Below, piece by piece: positions 8,081 to 14,041 of a stretch of 45,978 nucleotides of DNA. Source of the DNA: a virus; the IMG/VR virus record IMGVR_UViG_3300020060_000004, positions 1 to 45,978 of that record; one strand, 5' to 3'. Numbering within the stretch: the first letter of the stretch is position 1; every line of letters begins with the position of its first letter. The notes under the pieces are model-generated. The model was not told the DNA's origin. It made no database searches and saw only the letters and a program-made list of their open reading frames with translations. A program made the translations under genes and the position numbers.

Positions 8081-8211
8081 ATTTGAGAGTGTAAGGTATC
8101 CAAACCCCAAACAAACCCGATGGAAAACCCTTGCAACATGATCTTCACAGTGCGTTAATCACTAACATTCGGCCGGAGTTGGTGATCTTTTAACATAGAT
8201 CAACTAATACT

Positions 8212-8296
8212 GTCCATAATGGACGGACAATGTGGACTGTCCACTAAGGACATCCAATGTAGACAGACACAAAGGACTGTCGCGTTAGGACGTCCT
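8212..8296. promoter_or_regulatory. Tandem palindromes (operator or origin sites)
   Basis: Three palindromes share GTCC/GGAC arms: GTCCATAATGGAC (8212-8224), GTGGACTGTCCAC (8232-8244) and AGGACGTCCT (8287-8296). Further GGAC half-sites lie between them. Centres are about 20 and 53 bases apart, close to whole helical turns. They lie between the opposed promoters, as operators or initiator-binding sites would. Confidence 0.55.
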
Positions 8297-8358
8297 TAGT
8301 AGACGCTTGCCGTATGTGATCATGTGTGTACGTAAGGTAAGCCTCACCTAAGCATTGG

Positions 8359-8386
8359 TTGACATAATGCCATTCATTAGTACGAT
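8359..8386 (+). promoter_or_regulatory. Rightward early promoter
   Basis: TTGACA (8359-8364) is followed after 16 bases by TACGAT (8381-8386), matching the sigma-A-type TTGACA / TANNNT pattern seen upstream of other rightward genes here. A second TTGACA at 8411-8416 may give a tandem start closer to the first gene. Confidence 0.55.
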
Positions 8387-8483
8387 TGAGTGAACGTTCG
8401 GCATTAACTATTGACACAGCTCGGCACTAAGAGCTTACTGAGACAGCACAACGACGTGCACCCCACTAGTGAAGGGCTCTCTA

Positions 8484-8837
8484 ATGAGTAAATACGCCGC
8501 ATCCATGCGCAACCTGGACTCCGTTACGGCTCCCGTGAGGCCAATCGTTAAGGCTACTGACCCCAGTAAGCAGCCGTCTGCCTTGCTGCGCCACATGCTT
8601 AACAGCAATGAGAACATCTACAAGTCTGGCGTTAGCGATGGCATGACTGCGGCAAGGTCTACTGAACACTTGCCGGGTCAGCCTAATGCTCGCGTTAGCC
8701 GCTACTTGAGCAGCTACAAATACCACCTCATGGTGTGCAACGCGTACAACAGGGGAGTCTATGGCCTTGAGAATGTCGCCTTCTCACAGGGTTTCGTTGC
8801 TGGCTGGACTGCAATCACCTCAGGCGCAGTCGCTTAA
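8484..8837 (+). CDS. First early gene, hypothetical
   Basis: This gene encodes a 117-residue protein. The frame opens at GTG 8469, but ATG 8484 has an AAGGGC ribosome site seven bases upstream and the GTG lies in the TAGTGA motif seen before many genes here, so I chose ATG. The sequence is helical and neutral to basic, with Tyr-rich SRYLSSYKYHLMVCNAYNRG and FSQGFVAGW. No domain is recognised. As the first rightward gene behind a strong promoter it is a likely immediate-early host-takeover protein, but that is inference. Confidence 0.65.
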   Translation: MSKYAASMRNLDSVTAPVRPIVKATDPSKQPSALLRHMLNSNENIYKSGVSDGMTAARSTEHLPGQPNARVSRYLSSYKYHLMVCNAYNRGVYGLENVAFSQGFVAGWTAITSGAVA

Positions 8838-8880
8838 TCCCTGCACAATCAGAGCTTTATCTACAGAAAAGAGCAAGACA

Positions 8881-9129
8881 ATGCGGATCACTACCCTCAA
8901 GCCGAGCCACGAATTCCTTTGCAGCCACCGCGTCACGGCCACTCCGGTCATCATTCACCACACTCTTAAGCACAACCCGGGCTTGTTGGAGGGTGTTGTG
9001 ATGGCCATTAGCTACGCGCTTAGTGTCATCCTTGGACACGACGCAAGCGGTTTCGTAGCGGCTGGTTACGCATTCTCTACCGTCATTCGAGTCAAGGTTC
9101 TGCACAAGACTCACCACTCCGAGGTCTAG
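8881..9129 (+). CDS. Small early hypothetical protein
   Basis: This 82-residue protein starts at ATG 8881. The open frame extends upstream but overlaps the previous gene there, and AAAGAG precedes this ATG. It has a His-rich N-terminal half (HHTLKHNPG) and a moderately hydrophobic centre (AISYALSVILGHDASGF) that might be a membrane helix or an amphipathic one. It is followed by a strong terminator hairpin. Function unknown. Confidence 0.55.
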   Translation: MRITTLKPSHEFLCSHRVTATPVIIHHTLKHNPGLLEGVVMAISYALSVILGHDASGFVAAGYAFSTVIRVKVLHKTHHSEV

Positions 9130-9175
9130 ATAGCCTCCGCACAGTCCACAACTTAATGAAAGCTTAGCTTGACAT

Positions 9176-9210
9176 AACGCCCCCCTGTTGATCATGAACA
9201 GGGGGGCGTT
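9176..9210. terminator. Strong hairpin terminator
   Basis: AACGCCCCCCTGTT (9176-9189) pairs perfectly with AACAGGGGGGCGTT (9197-9210) around a seven-base loop. The 14-bp GC-rich stem directly follows the first early gene pair. A uridine tract is lacking, so it may work as the tract-poor terminators common in Actinobacteria do. Confidence 0.75.
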
Positions 9211-9320
9211 CGTCGTGCGCTGACCGCCTCAGGAGGGCACCGCGCTGGCCCCTGAGGCCGCCGCTGAGAGCCTGACCAGCTGTTCGGATGGAATCGGGCC
9301 TACACCCGATCCCGCTAAGG
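9211..9320 (+). other. GC-rich structured intergenic segment, possible small RNA
   Basis: This noncoding stretch is far more GC-rich than its surroundings. It contains GCCTCAGG...CCTGAGGC arms and the hairpin ATCGGG-CCTACA-CCCGAT near its end. It lies between a terminator and the gene at 9342. No start codon with a ribosome site is seen inside it. It could be a small RNA or a leader. Confidence 0.35.
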
Positions 9321-9341
9321 ATTTAGTGTATGGTCTAGTGC

Positions 9342-9536
9342 ATGAAGCAAACCACTAAGCACAAGCTGTACTTCAAATCAGGCAATAACGAGGCCAATTT
9401 CTCGTATGACAAGAAGAGCGAGTTGGTAGATATGATCCACGCACTAGGCTTTGAAATTAGTAAAGACTTGCCGAACACGGGAGAGATGGGAGATCGTAGC
9501 AATTTCATCTCTTGGAGCATTTATACAATTGATTAA
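9342..9536 (+). CDS. Small hypothetical protein (64 aa)
   Basis: This 64-residue protein starts at ATG 9342. A TATGGT hexamer (9329-9334) lies only eight bases upstream and there is no ribosome site, so the mRNA may be leaderless or nearly so. The product is hydrophilic (KHKLYFKSGNNEANFSYDKK, then ELVDMIHALGFEIS) with no recognised domain. It is alone between noncoding segments. Confidence 0.5.
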   Translation: MKQTTKHKLYFKSGNNEANFSYDKKSELVDMIHALGFEISKDLPNTGEMGDRSNFISWSIYTID

Positions 9537-9891
9537 TGATAGCGCTAAGGATAGGTTATTTGGCTATACAAATGTATATCAGTTAATCCCAATACCAGCA
9601 CCTAATGCAGCTCAGGCTATAACGTTCCTTATATAGCCTGATAGCTGTGGTTTAGGTAACTTAACTACCCGTACGAAGATCAACAAATCAGCGCATAACC
9701 GCAGGTCAGAGGCATGATCATCTTCTTCTCAATTCCACAATGGACAGTGAAGAAACTAAATACACACCCTGAAAGAAGTGTAACAAGTCTCTGACCAGGG
9801 CTTTTACCAAGATCCAAAACGGTGTTTTGAACCAACCTTTACACAGTGGGTAAAAATTAATGTTTTTCATTATTTAGTAATATACTAAGAG
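9537..9891. other. 355-base noncoding gap
   Basis: No convincing gene was found. The stretch is AT-rich and contains two simple hairpins: CAGGCTAT / ATAGCCTG (9613-9640), which could end transcription from the gene at 9342, and CAAAAC-GGT-GTTTTG (9815-9829). The end carries the -10-like TATACT (9881-9886) just before the next gene. Confidence 0.5.
9613..9640. terminator. Hairpin, possible terminator
   Basis: CAGGCTAT (9613-9620) pairs with ATAGCCTG (9633-9640) around a 12-base loop, about 75 bases after the stop codon of the gene at 9342. No uridine tract follows. Confidence 0.35.
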
Positions 9892-9990
9892 ATGAGTCAG
9901 GGAATACTTGCCGCTGAGGGGTTGTTCTTCCCTGTAGATAGAGCTTATGTGCTAGCTAGTATGGCTCGGGAATACCTGAGGGTGTGCTAA
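9892..9990 (+). CDS. Very small protein (32 aa), possibly leaderless
   Basis: ATG 9892 opens a 32-codon frame (beginning MSQGILAAEGLFFPVDRAY) that ends in TAA overlapping the next ATG (TAATG at 9988-9992). The hexamer TATACT at 9881-9886 is a good -10 box whose predicted start site falls on or beside the ATG, which suggests a leaderless message. The coupling to the next gene argues that the frame is real. Confidence 0.45.
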   Translation: MSQGILAAEGLFFPVDRAYVLASMAREYLRVC

Positions 9991-10241
9991 TGTTGGAGAT
10001 AGTGAAGGAAGGTAAGACAGTGGACAACCACAAGCTACTGAGTGACTACAGTGTTAAGGGTCACATATCAATGACTTGCGAGTGTGGATGGAAAGGCTCT
10101 CGGCACACAGTCAGTAAGGACGGGCATTACATGGCTCTTTGTGATGGTACTACCCATCTAGAGGATGAGCTTGCTAAGGCTAAGCAACTATTAGACAAGG
10201 CACAGCTTGACTATGGATACGTGCCGTTGCTTGCCCTGTAG
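9990..10241 (+). CDS. Small zinc-ribbon-like protein
   Basis: This 83-residue protein starts at ATG 9990, overlapping the previous stop. The centre holds CECGWKGSRHTVSKDGHY, with Cys and His ligands for a possible zinc site, followed by a helical C-terminus. The stop TAG lies inside a CTGTAGA motif (10236-10242). Function unknown. Confidence 0.6.
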   Translation: MLEIVKEGKTVDNHKLLSDYSVKGHISMTCECGWKGSRHTVSKDGHYMALCDGTTHLEDELAKAKQLLDKAQLDYGYVPLLAL

Positions 10242-10356
10242 ACCCCTCTAAGAGGTCCGGGAATACATCACCGCCCCGCAGTGTTCTACTCAGTGCAAGA
10301 GCTTAGAAGCCCTCTGAGCCGGTCGTAGACCGCCAAGACTTCTCTTCTCTTAAGAG

Positions 10357-10385
10357 TTGACAGACAGACAGACATCCTGTAAGGT
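10357..10385 (+). promoter_or_regulatory. Promoter of the 10445 gene
   Basis: TTGACA (10357-10362), 17 bases, then TAAGGT (10380-10385): a perfect -35 and a TANNNT -10. The predicted start near 10392 gives a leader of about 50 bases containing an AAGGA ribosome site before GTG 10445. Confidence 0.75.
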
Positions 10386-10444
10386 TGGAGACAACAACAA
10401 GCCAGCACCACCTACCGACTACCAGTAGATAAGGAACACACATA

Positions 10445-11173
10445 GTGAGTACTGCAATCGACCTCCCGACCTCTGCCACTTACACGGGTCCGGATACCAC
10501 TTCTTCCAAGCTCATCGCGGCTATGGAATCCCAGATCACCGAGTACAACGCACAGCTTGCAAAGCTGGAAGCGGCGTCCGGTGACAAGGACAAGGCAATC
10601 GCCGCGTTCATCGCTTCGACTGAAGACGAAGAGATCGCTAAGCTTCGCGCCGCAGTGGCTCAGGCTACCGAGCGTATGCGGGCTAAGGCTGCGACTCTCG
10701 TCAGTACCGAAACGCTGAGCGATGAGGCTAAGGCTAAGCTCATCGAAGAGCTTAAGACGCTCCGTAAGGACGTTAACGACAAGCGTTCCGCAGTCGAGAT
10801 GATCAACGAGACGTTGGCCATCGATAAGGAAGGCGTGTCCAAGGCTCTGGAGTCCATTCCGGCGCTGCGTCACATCCCTACCGGTACTTCCGGTGCTACG
10901 GGTCCGCGTGTCCGTGCATTCGTTACCGTCACAGGTGGAAACTTCACTACGCCCCAGAAGTACGATGGTCTTAGCAAGGCCGCTCAGGCTTTGCAGGGTG
11001 AGACTTCTGACTTGCAAAAGGCTTACGCTCAGGCTGCGGGTGTCGAGGTTGCCAACATCACGAAGGTTGACACTTCGCTCACCTTCGAGTACACTCCTCG
11101 TGCAGGTGGCGTTACCTACCAGGTGCACACTCAGCCCAAGCCCAAGCCGGTTAAGGTTGAAGCCGGTAAGTAA
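10445..11173 (+). CDS. Coiled-coil early protein, probably highly expressed
   Basis: This 242-residue protein starts at GTG 10445 behind a strong promoter and AAGGA. Residues about 25-140 are Ala-, Glu- and Lys-rich coiled coil (ESQITEYNAQLAKLEAASGD, ATERMRAKAATL). Residues about 150-235 are a beta-rich segment, and the C-terminus is KPKPVKVEAGK. Codon use is richer in C-ending codons than its neighbours, the pattern of a highly expressed gene. No family is recognised. It stands alone as a monocistronic unit, which fits an abundant early DNA- or host-binding protein. Confidence 0.65.
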   Translation: MSTAIDLPTSATYTGPDTTSSKLIAAMESQITEYNAQLAKLEAASGDKDKAIAAFIASTEDEEIAKLRAAVAQATERMRAKAATLVSTETLSDEAKAKLIEELKTLRKDVNDKRSAVEMINETLAIDKEGVSKALESIPALRHIPTGTSGATGPRVRAFVTVTGGNFTTPQKYDGLSKAAQALQGETSDLQKAYAQAAGVEVANITKVDTSLTFEYTPRAGGVTYQVHTQPKPKPVKVEAGK

Positions 11174-11258
11174 GTTTCCGGACCGTCTCTAAGTCCTGGC
11201 TAAGAGCTGTGATCCGTCACTAGCTCAAGAGTCCAGTCGTGAGCGTACCGGTTAGGTT

Positions 11259-11286
11259 GTACTAGTACCCTCGACAGTACTAGTAC
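11259..11286. promoter_or_regulatory. Paired GTACTAGTAC palindromes
   Basis: The self-complementary decamer GTACTAGTAC occurs at 11259-11268 and 11277-11286, centres 18 bases apart. The two copies can also pair with each other as a hairpin. They lie between a highly expressed gene and the next promoter, so they may be an operator or a terminator. Confidence 0.55.
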
Positions 11287-11321
11287 TTCCTTGCCTGTAG
11301 GCTAGTCAGTGTCAGCTAAGG

Positions 11322-11350
11322 TTGACCTCCTGTAGGTAGGCCCATATAGT
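11322..11350 (+). promoter_or_regulatory. Promoter of the 11364-12552 gene cluster
   Basis: TTGACC (11322-11327), 17 bases, then TATAGT (11345-11350). The predicted start lies about 7 bases before ATG 11364, so the first message is leaderless or almost so. Confidence 0.7.
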
Positions 11351-11363
11351 GAATGGGATAGTA

Positions 11364-11507
11364 ATGGATCGTTGTCCTTTCTGTACAGGTCGCGAAACGC
11401 TCATCCAAGCGCTCAAAGAACAGCTTGCCAGACTCGAACGTCTTAACGAGACGTGTCCTGTCGGTAGGCTTGAGTCTATCACCGTGTTACGAGGTGAGCT
11501 TAAGTGA
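11364..11507 (+). CDS. Small CPFC zinc-knuckle coiled-coil protein (47 aa)
   Basis: ATG 11364 opens a 47-residue frame: MDRCPFCTGRETL, a Leu-heptad helix, then a third Cys. The CxxC pair suggests metal binding. Its stop overlaps the next GTG by four bases (GTGA). The strong promoter immediately upstream supports the start. Confidence 0.6.
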   Translation: MDRCPFCTGRETLIQALKEQLARLERLNETCPVGRLESITVLRGELK

Positions 11508-11758
11508 CGACAACTCACGGCACACCCGCTAAAGAGGCTCACAACGCTGACGTAATGGCTAAGCAGTATCGCACCGCAATGTGGTTCATGCTTAAGAAAA
11601 TGGGCAGAGTTGATGAAGCTAATTCCCGTAACAGTGAGGCTGTAGCTAAACGCTTGCGACACTACTACTGGGAACGTGCTGTCGACTTCGCCCGTATGGC
11701 TACCGTTAACCAACGTCTCGCTGCATACCACCGTAGTTGGACTGGTGAACATGACTAA
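11504..11758 (+). CDS. Small hypothetical protein (84 aa)
   Basis: This 84-residue basic helical protein has a GTG start at 11504 that overlaps the previous stop (GTGA). It contains QYRTAMWFMLKKMGRVDEAN and AKRLRHYYWERAVDFARMAT. There is no cysteine and no recognised domain. It is the second gene of a run of small coupled genes. Confidence 0.6.
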   Translation: MTTTHGTPAKEAHNADVMAKQYRTAMWFMLKKMGRVDEANSRNSEAVAKRLRHYYWERAVDFARMATVNQRLAAYHRSWTGEHD

Positions 11759-11960
11759 ACCCACCGGTGACGAAGAAGACGACGTTAGGCACTGGCACCA
11801 ATTCGACTACTACGGTGGCAACAAGGTGTCTAGTCACTACGTCACTGAGCATTTTGTGCAAGAGCTACGTGAACATGCCGAAGCTAATCAGTTTGATGTT
11901 GTGATCACTAAGCTCCCCGACTACCAACAGGGTAAGGTCTTTCCTGTAGATAAGGATTAA
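11751..11960 (+). CDS. Small acidic hypothetical protein (69 aa)
   Basis: The open frame runs from 11676, but ATG 11751, overlapping the previous stop by eight bases, is the sensible start. The product is acidic at the N-terminus (GDEEDDVRHWHQFDYYGG) and then has a mixed fold (FDVVITKLPDYQQ). No domain is recognised. Confidence 0.55.
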   Translation: MTKPTGDEEDDVRHWHQFDYYGGNKVSSHYVTEHFVQELREHAEANQFDVVITKLPDYQQGKVFPVDKD

Positions 11961-11963
11961 CAC

Positions 11964-12173
11964 ATGTCTTGGCAAGTTCGTACCGCAGAGGGTCGACAGG
12001 GTTTCGTTCTCTACAATACCGCTAACAAGCGGTTCTTGGATCGGCTGGAAGACGCTACGGCAGTCACTTCGTGGGCTGCTAAGCTTTTCGAGTCGCCCAA
12101 GGAAGCGAAGAAGTTCCGTCACGTGAACAAGCTTGCTAAGGCAGGCAAGCCCGCTCCATTCGATGAGGGCTAG
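11964..12173 (+). CDS. Small basic hypothetical protein (69 aa)
   Basis: This 69-residue protein starts at ATG 11964, three bases after the previous stop. The sequence (RFLDRLEDATAVTSWAAKLF, then KEAKKFRHVNKLAKAGK) suggests a compact alpha-beta fold with a basic C-terminus. Its stop shares a base with the next GTG start. Function unknown. Confidence 0.6.
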   Translation: MSWQVRTAEGRQGFVLYNTANKRFLDRLEDATAVTSWAAKLFESPKEAKKFRHVNKLAKAGKPAPFDEG

Positions 12174-12361
12174 TGTTTATCAAAGGTGACCCAATCACTG
12201 CGGTAAGCAAGGCATTACCGAAGCTTAGCTATTCTGGTATAGTGAAGGTAGCAATAAGGGACGGTATTGCAGACTACTACTCCTTCGAAGATCCTATGCT
12301 TCACGTTACGTACACAGTAAGTACCGAATTCTTCGACATACTAGACGGAATAGGACAGTAA
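12173..12361 (+). CDS. Small hypothetical protein (62 aa)
   Basis: The GTG start at 12173 overlaps the previous TAG. The 62-residue product alternates beta-type segments (SYSGIVKVAIRDGIADYYSF and HVTYTVSTEFFD). No domain is recognised. It is coupled in the same small-gene cluster. Confidence 0.55.
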   Translation: MFIKGDPITAVSKALPKLSYSGIVKVAIRDGIADYYSFEDPMLHVTYTVSTEFFDILDGIGQ

Positions 12362-12363
12362 TC

Positions 12364-12552
12364 ATGGGACTCGCGGAACGGCGTAAGAAAGACGGCGCAA
12401 TGGCGGCCTACATGAAGAAAAACGGAGTGGACCGCCGTACGATGGCGTGCCCGCGCTGCCACGGAACCATCGGGATCGGTACCAAGCCGCTCCTGAGCCA
12501 CCTGAACACGTGCACGGGCCGTCGTAAGGCCGTCCGCCGCGTGAACAGCTGA
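12364..12552 (+). CDS. Small zinc-finger protein
   Basis: This 62-residue basic protein starts at ATG 12364 with AGGA about ten bases upstream. It contains a C-x2-C ... H-x3-C pattern (CPRCHGTIGIGTKPLL then SHLNTC), a classic zinc-finger spacing, flanked by Arg-rich ends (RRKAVRRVNS). Base composition is clearly more GC-rich than neighbouring genes, which suggests recent acquisition from a high-GC actinobacterial source. A DNA- or RNA-binding regulator is likely. Confidence 0.65.
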   Translation: MGLAERRKKDGAMAAYMKKNGVDRRTMACPRCHGTIGIGTKPLLSHLNTCTGRRKAVRRVNS

Positions 12553-12581
12553 TAGATTTCGCCTTAGTGCGAGAGACTTAC

Positions 12582-12606
12582 CCCTAGATTGTGATGCCAT
12601 CTAGGG
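12582..12606. terminator. Hairpin after the small-gene cluster
   Basis: CCCTAGAT (12582-12589) pairs with ATCTAGGG (12599-12606) around a nine-base loop, 30 bases after the zinc-finger stop. No uridine tract follows. It probably ends the 11364-12552 unit. Confidence 0.5.
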
Positions 12607-12641
12607 TTAGGTCCCTAATACTAATAGTGAAAGGGTAGGAT

Positions 12642-13247
12642 GTGGTAAAGCAGGTACAATACGGTAGACCATCTATGAGGGATGATGTAGAAACCTTTAT
12701 CGGTGACTCGCCTTATCCTGTATCCCTAAGGCAGATTTGTAAAGGTATATCTTGCTCGCGCAAGACTGCTATTAAACACACTACAGATCTCATTAACGAA
12801 GGTACAGTTACTCGCAAAGAAGATGCTACAGGTACCTATCTATATTGGTCCTCTAGTAAAAATCTTACAGTGCGAGATAATCCGACTCAACAACCTAGTG
12901 AAGTATTGCTTAAAATCAAACAGCTGTCAGAACGTTTATCTACAGAGAAGTGGACTCCTGTAGTAGCTAAGGGATACCACGTGTATCCTGAGGTGTTGGC
13001 TTCTTTGCTACATGAAGCGGCTGATCAGCTTAAGGGAATGCCTAGCGATCAATTACAATTAGATCATCTTAAGACGAAACTCTCTGAGTATTACAAGTAC
13101 GTAAAAAACTTAGAGAAAATGCTGAATGGAATGCTTACGCTTCCCGATTTGTGGGATCGCAAGAATCTAGGTAAATTCATATCTGATCTTAGACTGAGTC
13201 CCGAAGACCTAGAGGAGAGATCAGAGGCTATCAGGCATTACAACTAA
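12642..13247 (+). CDS. Winged-helix DNA-binding regulator
   Basis: This 201-residue protein has a GTG start at 12642 behind AAAGGGTAGGA. Residues about 10-70 form a winged helix-turn-helix: YPVSLRQICKGISCSRKTAI as the HTH, then DLINEGTVTRKEDATGTYLY as the wing. Residues about 85-200 are helical (a Leu-rich coiled coil around LKTKLSEYYKYVKNLEKM), probably for dimerisation. It lies alone between a terminator and a promoter, like a control gene. It may bind the palindromes elsewhere in the genome, but nothing here shows that. Confidence 0.65.
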   Translation: MVKQVQYGRPSMRDDVETFIGDSPYPVSLRQICKGISCSRKTAIKHTTDLINEGTVTRKEDATGTYLYWSSSKNLTVRDNPTQQPSEVLLKIKQLSERLSTEKWTPVVAKGYHVYPEVLASLLHEAADQLKGMPSDQLQLDHLKTKLSEYYKYVKNLEKMLNGMLTLPDLWDRKNLGKFISDLRLSPEDLEERSEAIRHYN

Positions 13248-13251
13248 TCCC

Positions 13252-13280
13252 TTGACAGGGATAGATGATCATGGTAAGCT
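13252..13280 (+). promoter_or_regulatory. Promoter before the SNF2 cluster
   Basis: TTGACA (13252-13257), 17 bases, then TAAGCT (13275-13280). The sequence around the -10 (TGGTAAGCTGTAC) resembles that at 20720 (TGGTACGCTGGGC). The leader before ATG 13308 contains TAGTGA (13289-13294). Confidence 0.7.
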
Positions 13281-13307
13281 GTACCTCATAGTGAGAAAAG
13301 GTGCAAG

Positions 13308-13559
13308 ATGAGCAAGCTTAGTGAAGTCGCACAAGTTCCCGTCGTCGTTCGTGGTGGCAGTATCATCATGGAAAACGATGACTTGCTGAAACTCAACGAT
13401 AAGGCGCTACAGCTCTTGGCTAACACACTTCAAGGTACCGTTGCGTATAAGAAGAAGCGCATCATTTACACAGATCTTGAAGTCGAGTTGTGTACACGCC
13501 ATGGCTGTTACCGTCCAGCTGTTAAGGACAAGCTTACGTGTTCGGATCACCCGGCATGA
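13308..13559 (+). CDS. Small zinc-binding protein (83 aa)
   Basis: This 83-residue protein starts at ATG 13308. The C-terminus holds a Cys/His cluster (CTRHGCYRPAVKDKLTCSDH) typical of small phage zinc proteins. The N-terminal 50 residues form a short helical region. The stop overlaps the next ATG by four bases (ATGA). Likely a nucleic-acid-binding accessory. Confidence 0.65.
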   Translation: MSKLSEVAQVPVVVRGGSIIMENDDLLKLNDKALQLLANTLQGTVAYKKKRIIYTDLEVELCTRHGCYRPAVKDKLTCSDHPA

Positions 13560-14038
13560 CTTATGAGCAGAGCCTTAACAAAGGATGGATCAGTGTTAGC
13601 GGTGATGTACTCTACATCGTAGTAGATGGTATTGAGTCTACCTTAGACATGGCTGACGAGGATAGTATGTGTCTTAGGCAACTATTTCACGTACAGACGC
13701 CTATCATGCACGATTTCTGTAAGGCTTACTTCCATGATGCAAGGCCATTCACTCTAGAAGATGAGAAGCTTTGGCTTGCTACTGGGGAAGAGCCGTACAA
13801 CCTCGTGTATGAGAACTGGGTAGACAATTGGCGGGAACCTATGACTCTATCCTGTCTCTGCTGTGCTGTAGAGTATCCTAAGCCTACAGGAGAGGATGTT
13901 GATTCTCTTAGGTGGGAGTACTGTGAAGACTGCGGGATTACGCGTTGTGATTTGGATATCAATAATGATCTGTCATGTCCTAACTTGTTGTCACGTAAGC
14001 GTGCCCGGCTAATGAAGCTTAAGTTGGAGGGAGGGTAA
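13556..14038 (+). CDS. Cysteine-rich hypothetical protein (160 aa)
   Basis: The frame is open from 13538, but ATG 13556 overlaps the previous TGA (ATGA) and is preferred. The N-terminal half is acidic and aromatic (WISVSGDVLYIVVDGIE). The C-terminal half has CLCC, CEDCG and further Cys residues that could bind zinc, and ends in a basic helix. The gene ends four bases before the SNF2 helicase start, so the two are probably cotranslated. Confidence 0.6.
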   Translation: MTYEQSLNKGWISVSGDVLYIVVDGIESTLDMADEDSMCLRQLFHVQTPIMHDFCKAYFHDARPFTLEDEKLWLATGEEPYNLVYENWVDNWREPMTLSCLCCAVEYPKPTGEDVDSLRWEYCEDCGITRCDLDINNDLSCPNLLSRKRARLMKLKLEGG

Positions 14039-14041
14039 GCG

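Larger units (their letters stand above)
7749..8483. other. Divergent control region / candidate origin
   Basis: These 735 bases lie between the leftward late operon and the rightward early genes. I found no convincing gene; the 62-codon frame at 7749-7937 begins abruptly and overlaps structured DNA. The stretch holds a 12-bp direct repeat (7818-7829, 7859-7870), interleaved inverted repeats (7831-7917), an AT-rich stretch around 7980-8110, a possible leftward promoter (8052-8080), three GTCC/GGAC palindromes (8212-8296) and a rightward promoter (8359-8386). This makes it the best candidate for the transcription switch and possibly a replication origin. Confidence 0.6.

Noticed and set aside
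9169-9174. TTGACA hexamer just before the 9176-9210 hairpin
   Set aside because: A -10 box at correct spacing would fall inside the terminator stem, and no TANNNT is present there.
10412-11128. 238-codon antisense open frame opposite the 10445 gene
   Set aside because: It mirrors the codon bias of the sense gene, has no ribosome site and yields a Ser/Leu/Arg-rich sequence typical of shadow frames.
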